DNA of 64,000 bases, taken from NCBI GenBank assembly GCA_958295485.1, contig OY282354.1:2467417-2531416 (forward strand). Reading direction: 5' to 3'. A program made the translations under genes and the position numbers. The DNA is from an uncultured Gammaproteobacteria bacterium. GTDB lineage: Bacteria; Pseudomonadota; Gammaproteobacteria; Eutrophobiales; Eutrophobiaceae. Under the pieces are notes generated by a model, which was not told the origin of the DNA, ran no database searches, and saw only the letters and a program-made list of their open reading frames with translations. This document shows positions 16,343-24,200 of this stretch, piece after piece. Position 1 is the first letter of the stretch; the number at the start of each line of letters is the position of its first letter.

Positions 16343-18145
16343 TCAAGCCCTCACTTTTACGTAGCTGCCCGGCGCGTCTTCGATCAGGGTTTGGCCGTTA
16401 TCGCCGGGCCGGCGCGCGGGAATTTTTTCACCGGCGTATTGTTCGAGCCATGCCCCCCAATCCGGCCACCAGGACCCTGCATGGGCCTTGGCCTTGTCAC
16501 GCCACTCAGCGGCCGGGACATCTACCGCCGGCCCGGTGTAATAACCGTACTTGTTCGCTGCCGGCGGATTGATAATGCCGGCGATGTGCCCGGACTTGCC
16601 CAAAACGAATTTCACCTGACCTGACAGGAGTTGCGCGCCTGAATAAGTCCCCTCCCAGGGCGCGATATGATCATCCTCCGTCGATATGAAACAGGCTGGC
16701 GCTTGAATGGCGCTTACGTCTACGGGAACGCCGGCGACGCTCATCCCCCCCGGTTCCTTGAACTTGTTTTCCAGGTACATGGTACGCAGGTAAGCGCTGT
16801 GCATTTTTGCCGGCAAGCGGGTTGAATCAGCATTCCAGTACAACAAGTCAAACGAAAACGGGTCCTTGCCCAGCAAATAGTTACGCACGTAGAAAGACCA
16901 GATCAAATCATTGGCCCGCAACATGTTGAACGTGGCTGCCATTTCCCTGCCTTCATGGTAACCCTTTTCATTCATGCTCTTTTCCAGGTTGGCCAGTTGT
17001 TGTTCATCAATGAACACGCCCAAATCGCCCGGAATGGAAAAATCGATCAACGAGACAAAAAAAGTCGCCGATGCCGCGCGGGTATCATTTTTTGCCTGCA
17101 TCCAGGCCAGCGTTGCAGCCAATAAAGTACCAGCGATACAATAACCCACCAGGTTGATATTGCTTTCACCCGTGGCTTCCTCAACCGCGTCGATTGCCGC
17201 CATCGCCCCCTCCGTAACGTAGTGTTCAAAATCCTTATCCGCGAGGGTTTCATCGGGATTGACCCAAGAGACGACAAACACCGTGTGACCCTGGCCCACT
17301 AACCATTTAATAAGCGAGTTCTCGGGTTGCAGGTCGAGAATATAGTATTTATTGATCCAGGGCGGCATGATCAGGACGGGATGCCGGAATACCTGTTCGG
17401 TTGACGGGGCGTATTGAATCAATTGCAGCAAGGCATTTTGAAAAACCACCTTGCCGGGACTCACCGCGATGTTCCTGCCCAATTCGAAGGCATCGGCGTC
17501 CGTCATCGTAATCCGCAACTGACCGGATTCGGAATCAAAATCATCAGTGAAATTTTGCAACCCCCTGAGCAGGTTCTCACCCTTGGACTCCAGCGTCGCC
17601 TCCATCACCTCCGGGTTGGTCAAGAGAAAATTCGTCGGCGACATGGCATCGATAAACTGTTTTGTATAAAACTGCGCCTTCTTTGCCGTCTTCTCATCCA
17701 GGTCGTCCGCGCCGGCGACAGCGGACTGAACCGTATCGGCAGTGACCAGGTAGGATTGTTTAATAAAATTGAAAAACGGATTGCTGTCCCAGGCCTCGTG
17801 CTTGAACCGGCGGTCTCCCTTCTCCTGCTTTGCCACTTGCGCGCTTTCCCCGCCCAGCATCTGCCTTGCGGCGCTGAACCAGAGATCGGTGTAAGCATTC
17901 CAGGCCCGCGCCTGCGTCTCAACCAGCCTCTCAGGATTTTTCATCAGGGATGCAGTGAGATCCAAAAACGCCTGCCCTACCCCCAGGGGGTCAAGCTGTC
18001 CGCCTGTTCCCTGCCCCCGGCGCGAGAGGAAATCCTCCAATAGATCATGGTACTGACCGGCGATATTGCCCATGATTTCGGGCAGGTTCCCGGCCAATTG
18101 CTCCGAATTGAAATCGCCCGTTCCAGGCGGTACTGGATTGTTCAA
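16343..18145 (-). CDS. phaC: Class I poly(3-hydroxyalkanoate) polymerase PhaC
   Basis: The product is about 600 residues. An N-terminal PhaC domain precedes an alpha/beta-hydrolase core with lipase-like box G-Y-C-I-A-G (nucleophile Cys near residue 335), catalytic Asp in S-T-E-D-D-H-I-A-P-W and His in G-K-S-G-H-I-A-G. It polymerises (R)-3-hydroxyacyl-CoA into storage granules. Length and sequence fit class I, which needs no PhaE or PhaR subunit. The frame opens at ATG 18205, but those 20 residues do not resemble the family. TTG 18145 has GGAG at 18153-18156 with 7-nt spacing and gives the normal length, so it is chosen. No phaA, phaB or phasin gene is near. Confidence 0.93.
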   Translation of the reverse strand: MNNPVPPGTGDFNSEQLAGNLPEIMGNIAGQYHDLLEDFLSRRGQGTGGQLDPLGVGQAFLDLTASLMKNPERLVETQARAWNAYTDLWFSAARQMLGGESAQVAKQEKGDRRFKHEAWDSNPFFNFIKQSYLVTADTVQSAVAGADDLDEKTAKKAQFYTKQFIDAMSPTNFLLTNPEVMEATLESKGENLLRGLQNFTDDFDSESGQLRITMTDADAFELGRNIAVSPGKVVFQNALLQLIQYAPSTEQVFRHPVLIMPPWINKYYILDLQPENSLIKWLVGQGHTVFVVSWVNPDETLADKDFEHYVTEGAMAAIDAVEEATGESNINLVGYCIAGTLLAATLAWMQAKNDTRAASATFFVSLIDFSIPGDLGVFIDEQQLANLEKSMNEKGYHEGREMAATFNMLRANDLIWSFYVRNYLLGKDPFSFDLLYWNADSTRLPAKMHSAYLRTMYLENKFKEPGGMSVAGVPVDVSAIQAPACFISTEDDHIAPWEGTYSGAQLLSGQVKFVLGKSGHIAGIINPPAANKYGYYTGPAVDVPAAEWRDKAKAHAGSWWPDWGAWLEQYAGEKIPARRPGDNGQTLIEDAPGSYVKVRA

Positions 18146-18264
18146 GATATGGCTCCGTCGATGCTTGAAATGAAATCGCTTTTGTGCGATGCACCATACC
18201 CGCAACCAACTATTTTGTCAAAGTCTATCCGCGGACACCGCGCGCCCGCCAAAAACAAAGGAAA

Positions 18265-18297
18265 TCCAGGACACCCATAAATTGAGGCAGAAATTCA
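18265..18297. repeat. Direct-repeat copy 1 of the dispersed CAGGACACCCATAAATT element
   Basis: This 33-bp copy differs from 18658-18690 at a single position. It supplies the stop codon (TCA 18295-18297 on the plus strand) of the ParD-like gene, so the antitoxin gene lies between two direct copies. Confidence 0.8.
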
Positions 18298-18564
18298 CAC
18301 CCGGGCGCGTCGCCTTTTCGCGGCAGCGCGCCTCTTCACCCGGACAACAGCTTCTTCACCATCAACGAGTTCACCTCGTTCCGCCTGCTTGATGCCTTCC
18401 TGAACCTGTGTTCGCAACGCCGCAAATCCCGGTTCCATGCGCTTATCTTCCTGCTCAAGAAGCTGAAGCCCAGCGAGGATGACTTCGTTTGCAGAACTGT
18501 AGCGTCCGCTCTCAACCTTCCGCCGGACAAGTTTCTCAAGCTCCCCAGTCAGTGAAATGTTCAT
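18295..18564 (-). CDS. ParD-like antitoxin, without a visible toxin
   Basis: The 89-residue protein has an N-terminal ribbon-helix-helix half (M-N-I-S-L-T-G-E-L, then S-G-R-Y-S-S-A-N-E-V-I-L-A-G-L-Q-L-L) typical of ParD/CC2985 antitoxins. A charged C-terminus ends in an Arg/Lys/Ala-rich run. Antitoxins of this class bind their operator as dimers and neutralise a ParE toxin usually encoded immediately downstream. Here the next 90 bp hold only a dispersed repeat, and the stop codon itself lies in that repeat. The basic tail A-A-A-K-R-R-R-A-R-V is not usual, so the toxin and the original C-terminus were probably lost. Confidence 0.75.
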   Translation of the reverse strand: MNISLTGELEKLVRRKVESGRYSSANEVILAGLQLLEQEDKRMEPGFAALRTQVQEGIKQAERGELVDGEEAVVRVKRRAAAKRRRARV

Positions 18565-18614
18565 GCTTCCAGCTTACCACAAGTAACGATATATCAATCC
18601 CCTGTCCCTGCTCT

Positions 18615-18706
18615 AATTCAGGACACCCATAAATCCCTAATTCAGGAAAATTCCTAATTCAGGACACCCATAAATTGAGGCAGAAATTCATGGGTGTCCT
18701 GAAATT
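18615..18706. repeat. Cluster of CAGGACACCCATAAAT copies with a palindrome
   Basis: One partial copy lies at 18616-18634 and a full copy at 18658-18690. Its left arm (18658-18676) can pair with 18684-18703 to form an imperfect hairpin of about 19 bp with a 7-nt loop. The same word is the coding unit of the repeats at 6981-7220. This is REP-like in structure; no transposase is near. Confidence 0.8.
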
Positions 18707-18758
18707 CCTATCATAAGAAATATTCATTCGGCAACTACGGAGCAATCCCGCATATCGG

Positions 18759-18863
18759 ATGATAAGGAACCATCGAAAAAGAAAACAAAAACGGCGAGTC
18801 TTTTTTGGATGTGAGGGCGAATCTGAAAGAGCATACGGGCAATGTCCGTCGAACCGGAATTGA
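18759..18863 (+). pseudogene. Remnant of an RloB-like N-terminus
   Basis: A 34-codon frame reads M-I-R-N-H-R-K-R-K-Q-K-R-R then V-F-F-G-C-E-G-E-S-E-R-A-Y-G before a stop at 18861. A basic lead followed by a strand and C-E-G-E-S-E is how RloB-like (Toprim-type) proteins begin. The next 100 bp have open sequence in another frame (A-R-Y-W-L-A-K-A-V) that could belong to the same broken gene. The family assignment rests on a short motif. Confidence 0.35.
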
Positions 18864-18972
18864 AAGCTTTTTTGCAAGATATTGGCTGGCCAAAGCAGTA
18901 AGCGATTTTCAAAAGAATTCAAAAATCAAGCAAACCCTGAACGTAGCGGCAAAATTAACGTAAAATCTGTTT

Positions 18973-19305
18973 ATGCCCAAGAAAGCCCATCCTCGCAGGA
19001 CCACAAAAACCGCGCGTGATTACCGCCACGACGACAAGCAAGCCTTGTTGCGGCCAGAAAGCGGCGCCTATGAACACCTGAACGGTGGCCAATGTTTCCG
19101 CGCAGGCCAGGTATTTTTCCCGCGCACGGGCGCCTGGGATAAAATACGCCGCGCAATAAAAGCCGACTTCGACGATACCGTCTGGGAACACCTGCGCGGT
19201 TCCGTCAGCGCACCTTTCGTCGCCGGTGAACAAGTCGCCGTGAAAGTCATAGACGACCGCGGCAACGAACTCATGGTAGTCAAGAAAACCCGGAGAGCAA
19301 CATAG
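18973..19305 (+). pseudogene. Internally deleted remnant of a site-specific DNA methyltransferase
   Basis: The frame is intact for 110 codons but looks like two ends joined. Residues about 12-31 (A-R-D-Y-R-H-D-D-K) resemble the extreme N-terminus of Mod-type adenine methyltransferases. Residues 60-108 (D-D-T-V-W-E-H-L-R-G, V-A-V-K-V-I-D-D-R-G-N-E-L) resemble the C-terminus of restriction-modification proteins of that class. No S-adenosylmethionine motif or DPPY/NPPF motif is present, so no methylation activity is expected. It could still be expressed as a small protein. The identification is from memory of the family. Confidence 0.4.
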
Positions 19306-19677
19306 TGAAACTGAGCGTAAGATTGTATTTTTGACAGGCCTCCTAAAAAAAGCGGAAAGCGTTGTGATGAATTTATCTTTTTTAATTTAAACCACAAAAG
19401 TACCGGTATTTACCTGATAGAGAGAAAAGACAACAACAGCAATGACGTAGACAAAATAAAAGAGCAATTACAAGGTGGGGCTGGATTTATCGAACATTTT
19501 CTAGATAAGGACAGTGCGCTTGATAATCAACCTTTCGACTTTATGCCTGTTTGGGTTTCAAAGGGGATAAAACCGACCACACGTCAAAAATTAAAAGGAA
19601 TCAAAATTTCATTACGCGGAACCCACAAACGCATTAACCACATTAAGACTAAAGGTACATTGCCAAAGCTGGTATAG
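19305..19677 (+). pseudogene. Partner gene of the AAA ATPase, frameshifted near its start
   Basis: An open frame of 118 codons (19321-19677) has no usable start. A GTG at 19305-19307, overlapping the previous stop (TAGTG), would start it if one base near 19319 were removed. The protein reads R-P-P-K-K-S-G-K-R-C-D-E-F-I-F-F, then I-Y-L-I-E-R-K-D and V-D-K-I-K-E-Q-L-Q-G-G-A. I do not know a named family for it. It ends 5 bp before the ATPase ATG, so it was probably the first gene of a two- or three-gene unit. The frameshift could also be a sequencing error. Confidence 0.5.
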
Positions 19678-19682
19678 ACACA

Positions 19683-20861
19683 ATGAAAATCGGACGAATT
19701 CGTCTGAGGAATTTCCGCGCCCTATACGACGTAGAATTGAAAAATATCCCCCCGCTTGCCGTTTTCACAGGTGAAAACGGTAGTGGCAAATCCACTCTGT
19801 TTCAAGTCTTTGGCTTCCTGAAAGATGCCTTAAAAAACAATGTCAGAGTTGCCCTGCAAAGAATGGGCGGCTACAGGGAAGTGGCAACCCGCGGTCATAC
19901 GGATGAACCGATTGAGGTCGAGATTCAGTTCAGGATGATGCTCTCGGATGTGAACCGTCTGGTTACTTATTATCTGGCCATTGCCACGAACGAAAGCGGT
20001 GTCCCCGTCGTGCAACGGGAGATTTTGCGTTATAAACGGGGAGGGTATGGTTCATCCTTCCATTTCCTGGACTTCAAGAACGGGGAGGGATACGCAATCA
20101 GCAACGAGGAAGACTTCAATAAACCAGACAAGGATTTGATAAGAAATTATCAATCGCTGGATTCCCCTGACGTGCTTGCCATAAAAGGCTTGGGGCAATT
20201 CCAACGATTCAAAGCCGCAAGCGCATTTCGCCATTTGATTGAAAACTGGCATGTCTCGGATTTTCATATAATGGCAGCCCGTCAGCGGGTAGAAGCTGGC
20301 GTTGCCGAGCATCTCTCAGAAACCGGCGATAACCTGCCGTTGGTTGCACAGCATCTGCATCAAAATAACCGGCAGACATTCAACAATATCCTGGAAAGAT
20401 TCAGGGAAAGAATTCCCGGCATGTCACAGGTAACCGCTACGGCAACGGAAGACGGACATATATTACTGCGGTTCCAGGATGGTTCATTCAAGGACCCGTT
20501 CATTGCCCGCTATGTGTCTGATGGCACGATTAAGATGTTTGCTTACTTAGTGCTGTTGCACGATCCAAAACCGCACCCGTTTTTGTGCATTGAAGGACCG
20601 GAAAATCAGCTTTATCCGCAATTATTAGGCGCGCTGGTGGAAGAACTGCGCGATTACGCCACGCGTGGCGGACAGGTTTTTGTTTCCACGCACTCGCCCA
20701 ACGTGTTGAATCACGTGGAAATCGACGAGGCGTTTTTACTGAAAAAGGAACAAGGTATAACAACCATCTATCCACTTGCAGATAATCAGCAAATCGAGCG
20801 TTTTATTGAAGAAGGCGATAAGCTGGGCTGGTTGTGGAATCAAGGCCTGCTGGAAATTTAA
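19683..20861 (+). CDS. AAA family (OLD/RecF-like) ATPase of a putative defence module
   Basis: The 392-residue protein has an N-terminal strand I-R-L-R-N-F-R-A-L, Walker A at G30-T38 (G-E-N-G-S-G-K-S-T), a long insertion, and a C-terminal half with a V-S-D-G-T signature-like motif, the Walker B region and the H-loop S-T-H-S-P. This layout fits the AAA_21/COG4637 group, whose members often pair with DUF4276 proteins. The Walker B region reads L-C-I-E-G-P-E-N-Q, where G305 replaces the second acidic residue expected in D/E-E-P-E-N, so hydrolysis may be impaired. A DUF4276 remnant follows at once. ATG 19683 fits the domain start. Confidence 0.82.
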   Translation: MKIGRIRLRNFRALYDVELKNIPPLAVFTGENGSGKSTLFQVFGFLKDALKNNVRVALQRMGGYREVATRGHTDEPIEVEIQFRMMLSDVNRLVTYYLAIATNESGVPVVQREILRYKRGGYGSSFHFLDFKNGEGYAISNEEDFNKPDKDLIRNYQSLDSPDVLAIKGLGQFQRFKAASAFRHLIENWHVSDFHIMAARQRVEAGVAEHLSETGDNLPLVAQHLHQNNRQTFNNILERFRERIPGMSQVTATATEDGHILLRFQDGSFKDPFIARYVSDGTIKMFAYLVLLHDPKPHPFLCIEGPENQLYPQLLGALVEELRDYATRGGQVFVSTHSPNVLNHVEIDEAFLLKKEQGITTIYPLADNQQIERFIEEGDKLGWLWNQGLLEI

Positions 20862-20975
20862 CGGTGGCAGGGTATTGCCGCACGAGAAGTGCCCCAATAC
20901 ATGGACATAGGCAAGAATACCTCAACCAGTTTTAACCACTTGGTAAGTGGCCTACAAAATCTGGTTGAAGAATAA
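20862..20975 (+). pseudogene. C-terminal remnant of a DUF4276-like protein
   Basis: Directly after the ATPase stop and in the same frame, 37 codons read ...R-E-V-P-Q-Y-M-D-I then N-T-S-T-S-F-N-H-L-V-S-G-L-Q and end with TAA 20973-20975. The S-T-S-F-N-x-x-x-x-G-L tail is the way DUF4276 proteins end, and DUF4276 is the standard partner of this ATPase group. About 80 percent of the gene is missing, so the ATPase has lost its partner. Confidence 0.45.
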
Positions 20976-21026
20976 TTGAGCGCGCACAGCAGCTAATAAT
21001 ACGGTTGGAGAGTAAGAAAATATAAA

Positions 21027-21266
21027 ATGTCAGAATCACCACCAAAGCTATTTATATCTTATGGCTGGTCCAGCCCGGAGCATGAAGAATGGGTTATTGA
21101 TCTGGCGACCCGACTCACAGAATCCGGAATCGAAGTTATTTTTGACTTATAGCCGCCTCCGGGCGGGCCGAAACGTCGAGGACTCACAGAATCCGGAGTC
21201 GAAGTTATTTTTGACAAATGGGACCTGAAAGAGGGTCACCTGTTTCAAATCAAAAGCTTAATTTGA
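21027..21266 (+). pseudogene. Truncated TIR/SEFIR-domain protein with an internal duplication
   Basis: ATG 21027 opens S-P-P-K-L-F-I-S-Y-G-W-S, then E-H-E-E-W-V, then L-T-E-S-G-I-E-V-I-F-D, the first half of a TIR/SEFIR domain. A stop follows at 21150-21152. The 35-bp segment 21112-21146 is repeated at 21181-21215, and the second copy continues K-W-D-L-K-E-G-H, as an intact domain would, until TGA 21264-21266. So the domain is broken by a 69-bp duplication-insertion and truncated at its end. The last 9 bp overlap the 3' end of the giant gene on the other strand. Confidence 0.65.
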
Positions 21267-24200
21267 GAATGGCGACGCCACAGGGCTCGTGTTCCCCGAT
21301 CCGTTGCCGAACCTCAGGAAGACGCCATGCTCGGGCGACCTGCCCCAATTTTCCCGGCGGTCCAGTTCCAGACTCCAGGTGAACCACCCGCCCGTCACCT
21401 GGCTGCCCAGACGCCAGTTCCTGCGACCAGGACCGTCCTCCTCCAGCGCGCTGTACAGCTTCAGCAAGCCCGGCCCGCGAGTCTCAAAGCCATAGCCCAA
21501 CTCCATCCGTAACCGGTTTGGCCGCCAGCCGCCGCGCTCAGCCAGCGTCTCTTGGTCGCCCAGGCTCGTGCCCAGCAACCGTTCGTTCCGCCACATGTTC
21601 TCCACCCCACTCGACGCCTCCCCCCAGGCCGGCACCAACGTCAGCGACGGGCCAATCCCCTCCTCGCCTGGGTCCAACGCCAATGCCACGCTCGCGCCCC
21701 ATTCCTCGAACGCCCGCTCTGTATGGCCCAGCAGGTACCGGCCCCGCGTCTCAATGCCCAAGCCCCAGGCCGCATGGCGGTATTCCAACCCCCCGCCCAG
21801 TTCCGTGCCCATGCCCGTGTCCGCATCGCCGCCGTCCCAGCGACCGCCAAACTCCAGGCTCAACCCCAACTGCTGTTGCGCCGATGGCTGCCACTCGCGC
21901 CGGCCCTCCACCATCAGGCGCAGACGATTCGCATCCGCATCCACTTCCGGCAGCATCACCGCATCGCCGCGTGCCCATTCCGACCCCTCCATGTTCACCA
22001 CAAAAGCATCCCCCTTCAACGCCAGCGCCACGCCCCGCCACGTCACTAACTCCCCGCGACTGCCCAACGCCGCCATCTGCATCTCCGTGTCCGTCGTCAC
22101 CCGACCGAACTCGTCCGTCAAACTGGCCTTCCCCCAACCGATGCCCAGCAACCCCCAAAAGGACACCCGCTCGTTCAACGCCCAGTGACCATAGGGGAGC
22201 ACACTACTCAAGTCCACGTCCACCTGCCCCTCGCCCAACCCGGCCCCCGCCATCCGGTAGTCCAGTTCCCCGATGCTGTGGGACAGCGCCACGCCCAGCA
22301 GTGGGCCACCCTCGGCCAGGCGCACATCCGCGCCCAGGTAGCCCGTGTTCACCTTCCCGTCCAACGTTATCCTCGTCCCGGACTGGCCACTGAACTGGCT
22401 CCGCGAACCCCGGCCCCATAATGTCCACTGCCGGCCCTTCCCGCCGTCGTCGTCATCAGTCGCGCCAAGGCTCGTCTCAAAAGCGACTTGGGACAGGAAT
22501 TCGCCCCGCGGGGAACGCTCAGGGCCGGAAAAGCCGCCGGGCGAGCTCGCGCCGGCGGGACTGTCCAGGAAAAAGTTCCGCCACGCGCCGGTCATCCAGC
22601 CCGCGCCGCTGCCGGCCCGCGACAGCGCATCCGTCTCCCCAGCGCGCGTTGTCCAGTCCGCACCGGTCGCGCCGTTGCCCGCGCCGGTCGCGGCGTTGCC
22701 TGCGCCGGCCGCGCCGCTGCCTGCGCCGGTCGCGCCGCTGCCCGCGCCGGTCATCCAGCCCGCCCCGCTGCCGGCCCGCGACAGCGCATCCGTCTCCCCA
22801 GCGCGCGTTGTCCAATCCGCGCCGGTCGCGCCGCTGCCCGCGCCGGTCGCGCCGCTGCCCGCGCCGGTCGCGGCGTTGCCCGCGCCGACCGTGCCGTTGC
22901 CCGCGCCGGTCGCGCCGTTGCCCGCGCCGGTCGCGCCGCTGCCTGCGCCGGCCGTGCCGCTGCCCGCGCCGGTCGCGCCGCTGCCCGCCCCTGCCGCGCC
23001 GTTGCCTGCGCCGGTCGTGCCGTTGCCCGCGCCGGTCGCGCCTCTGCCCGCGCCGGTCGTGTCGGTACCGTCCCGCGGCGACGCATCCGGCAACCCGGCG
23101 CGAGTCGCCCGCGTCGCGCGCGGCGTGCCGCCGGGCCGGAAGCGTTGCCCGATGGCGTCCACCGCCTCCGTCGCCACCGTCCGTCCAAATGCCGCCAGAG
23201 ACCATTGCAACGCCTCACCGCGCAGTGACGCCAAATCGTCATCGACGATCCTGCCCGTGGCCTCGGCATCGCCCAACTCCGCATGACTGGCGCTGACCAG
23301 CGTCACCGTGAACGTCTCCTCGTCCTCCACCAAGTCGTCGTTCGTGGTCTGAACGATGACCGCCGCCGCGTCCTGTCCCGCCGCGATCGTGAACTCCCCT
23401 CGCCGACCCTCAGGCGGCGCATAGTCGGAATGCGCCAGGGCAGTGCCGTCAGTTACCCGCCAAACCACCAACATCACCCCGGCTGCCGGCACTGGCCTGG
23501 ACAGCGTAATCCCGAACTCGACAGGCTCGCCCTCCACGGCTTGGGCGCCCTCAATCGATAGCGCGATCGGACCGGCCACCTCAATATCGAAACTCAGTGT
23601 GGCCGTGTCCCCGTCCTCGTCCGTGGCCGTCAGGCTGTATTCAGTCGCCACCAGCGCCCTCGTCGGCGTACCCGACAATTCCCGCGTTGTCCTATCGAAG
23701 CTCAGTCCGCTGGGCAGTTCCGGCGTCAGCGCGTAAGTCAGCGCGCCGTCGCCACCGGTGGCCGCCGGCAGCGTCAATGCCGGGACCACCCAATTCTGTA
23801 TCCAGGACTGATCCGGGATGGTGGCAGAACCAAAGCTCGGCTTCAGGTCGATGTCGTCGTTGACGATTGTGCCGGTCCCCGTCGCCGTGCCGATGGTCGC
23901 GTTCCCGGCGTTACTCAGGGTCACCACGACGGTCTCGTCCGGCTCGGTGTCGTCGTCACCGGTTACCAAAACGTCGAAAGTCCGGCTGGTCGTCCCCGCC
24001 GCGAAGGTCAGCGTGCCGGCGGCGAGGGCCGCGTAGTCCGTCCCCGGGGTCGCCGTGCCGGTACCCGCGTCGGCGTAGTCCACCGTCACCGTCCGCCCGC
24101 TGGCGGCGCTCAGGGCCACCGTCCAGGTCATCACCGAACCATCGTCACCCTCCGACACGCTCGGCGAGTCAATCGATAGCGCCGGCGGCTCATCGTCGTC

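Noticed and set aside
18265..18706. Complete insertion sequence
   Set aside because: Direct and inverted copies of a short element are present but there is no transposase frame between or near them.
22421..23296. Arg/Pro-rich plus-strand frames opposite the linker
   Set aside because: Antisense translation of the GC-rich TGAGxGx minisatellite; no independent support.
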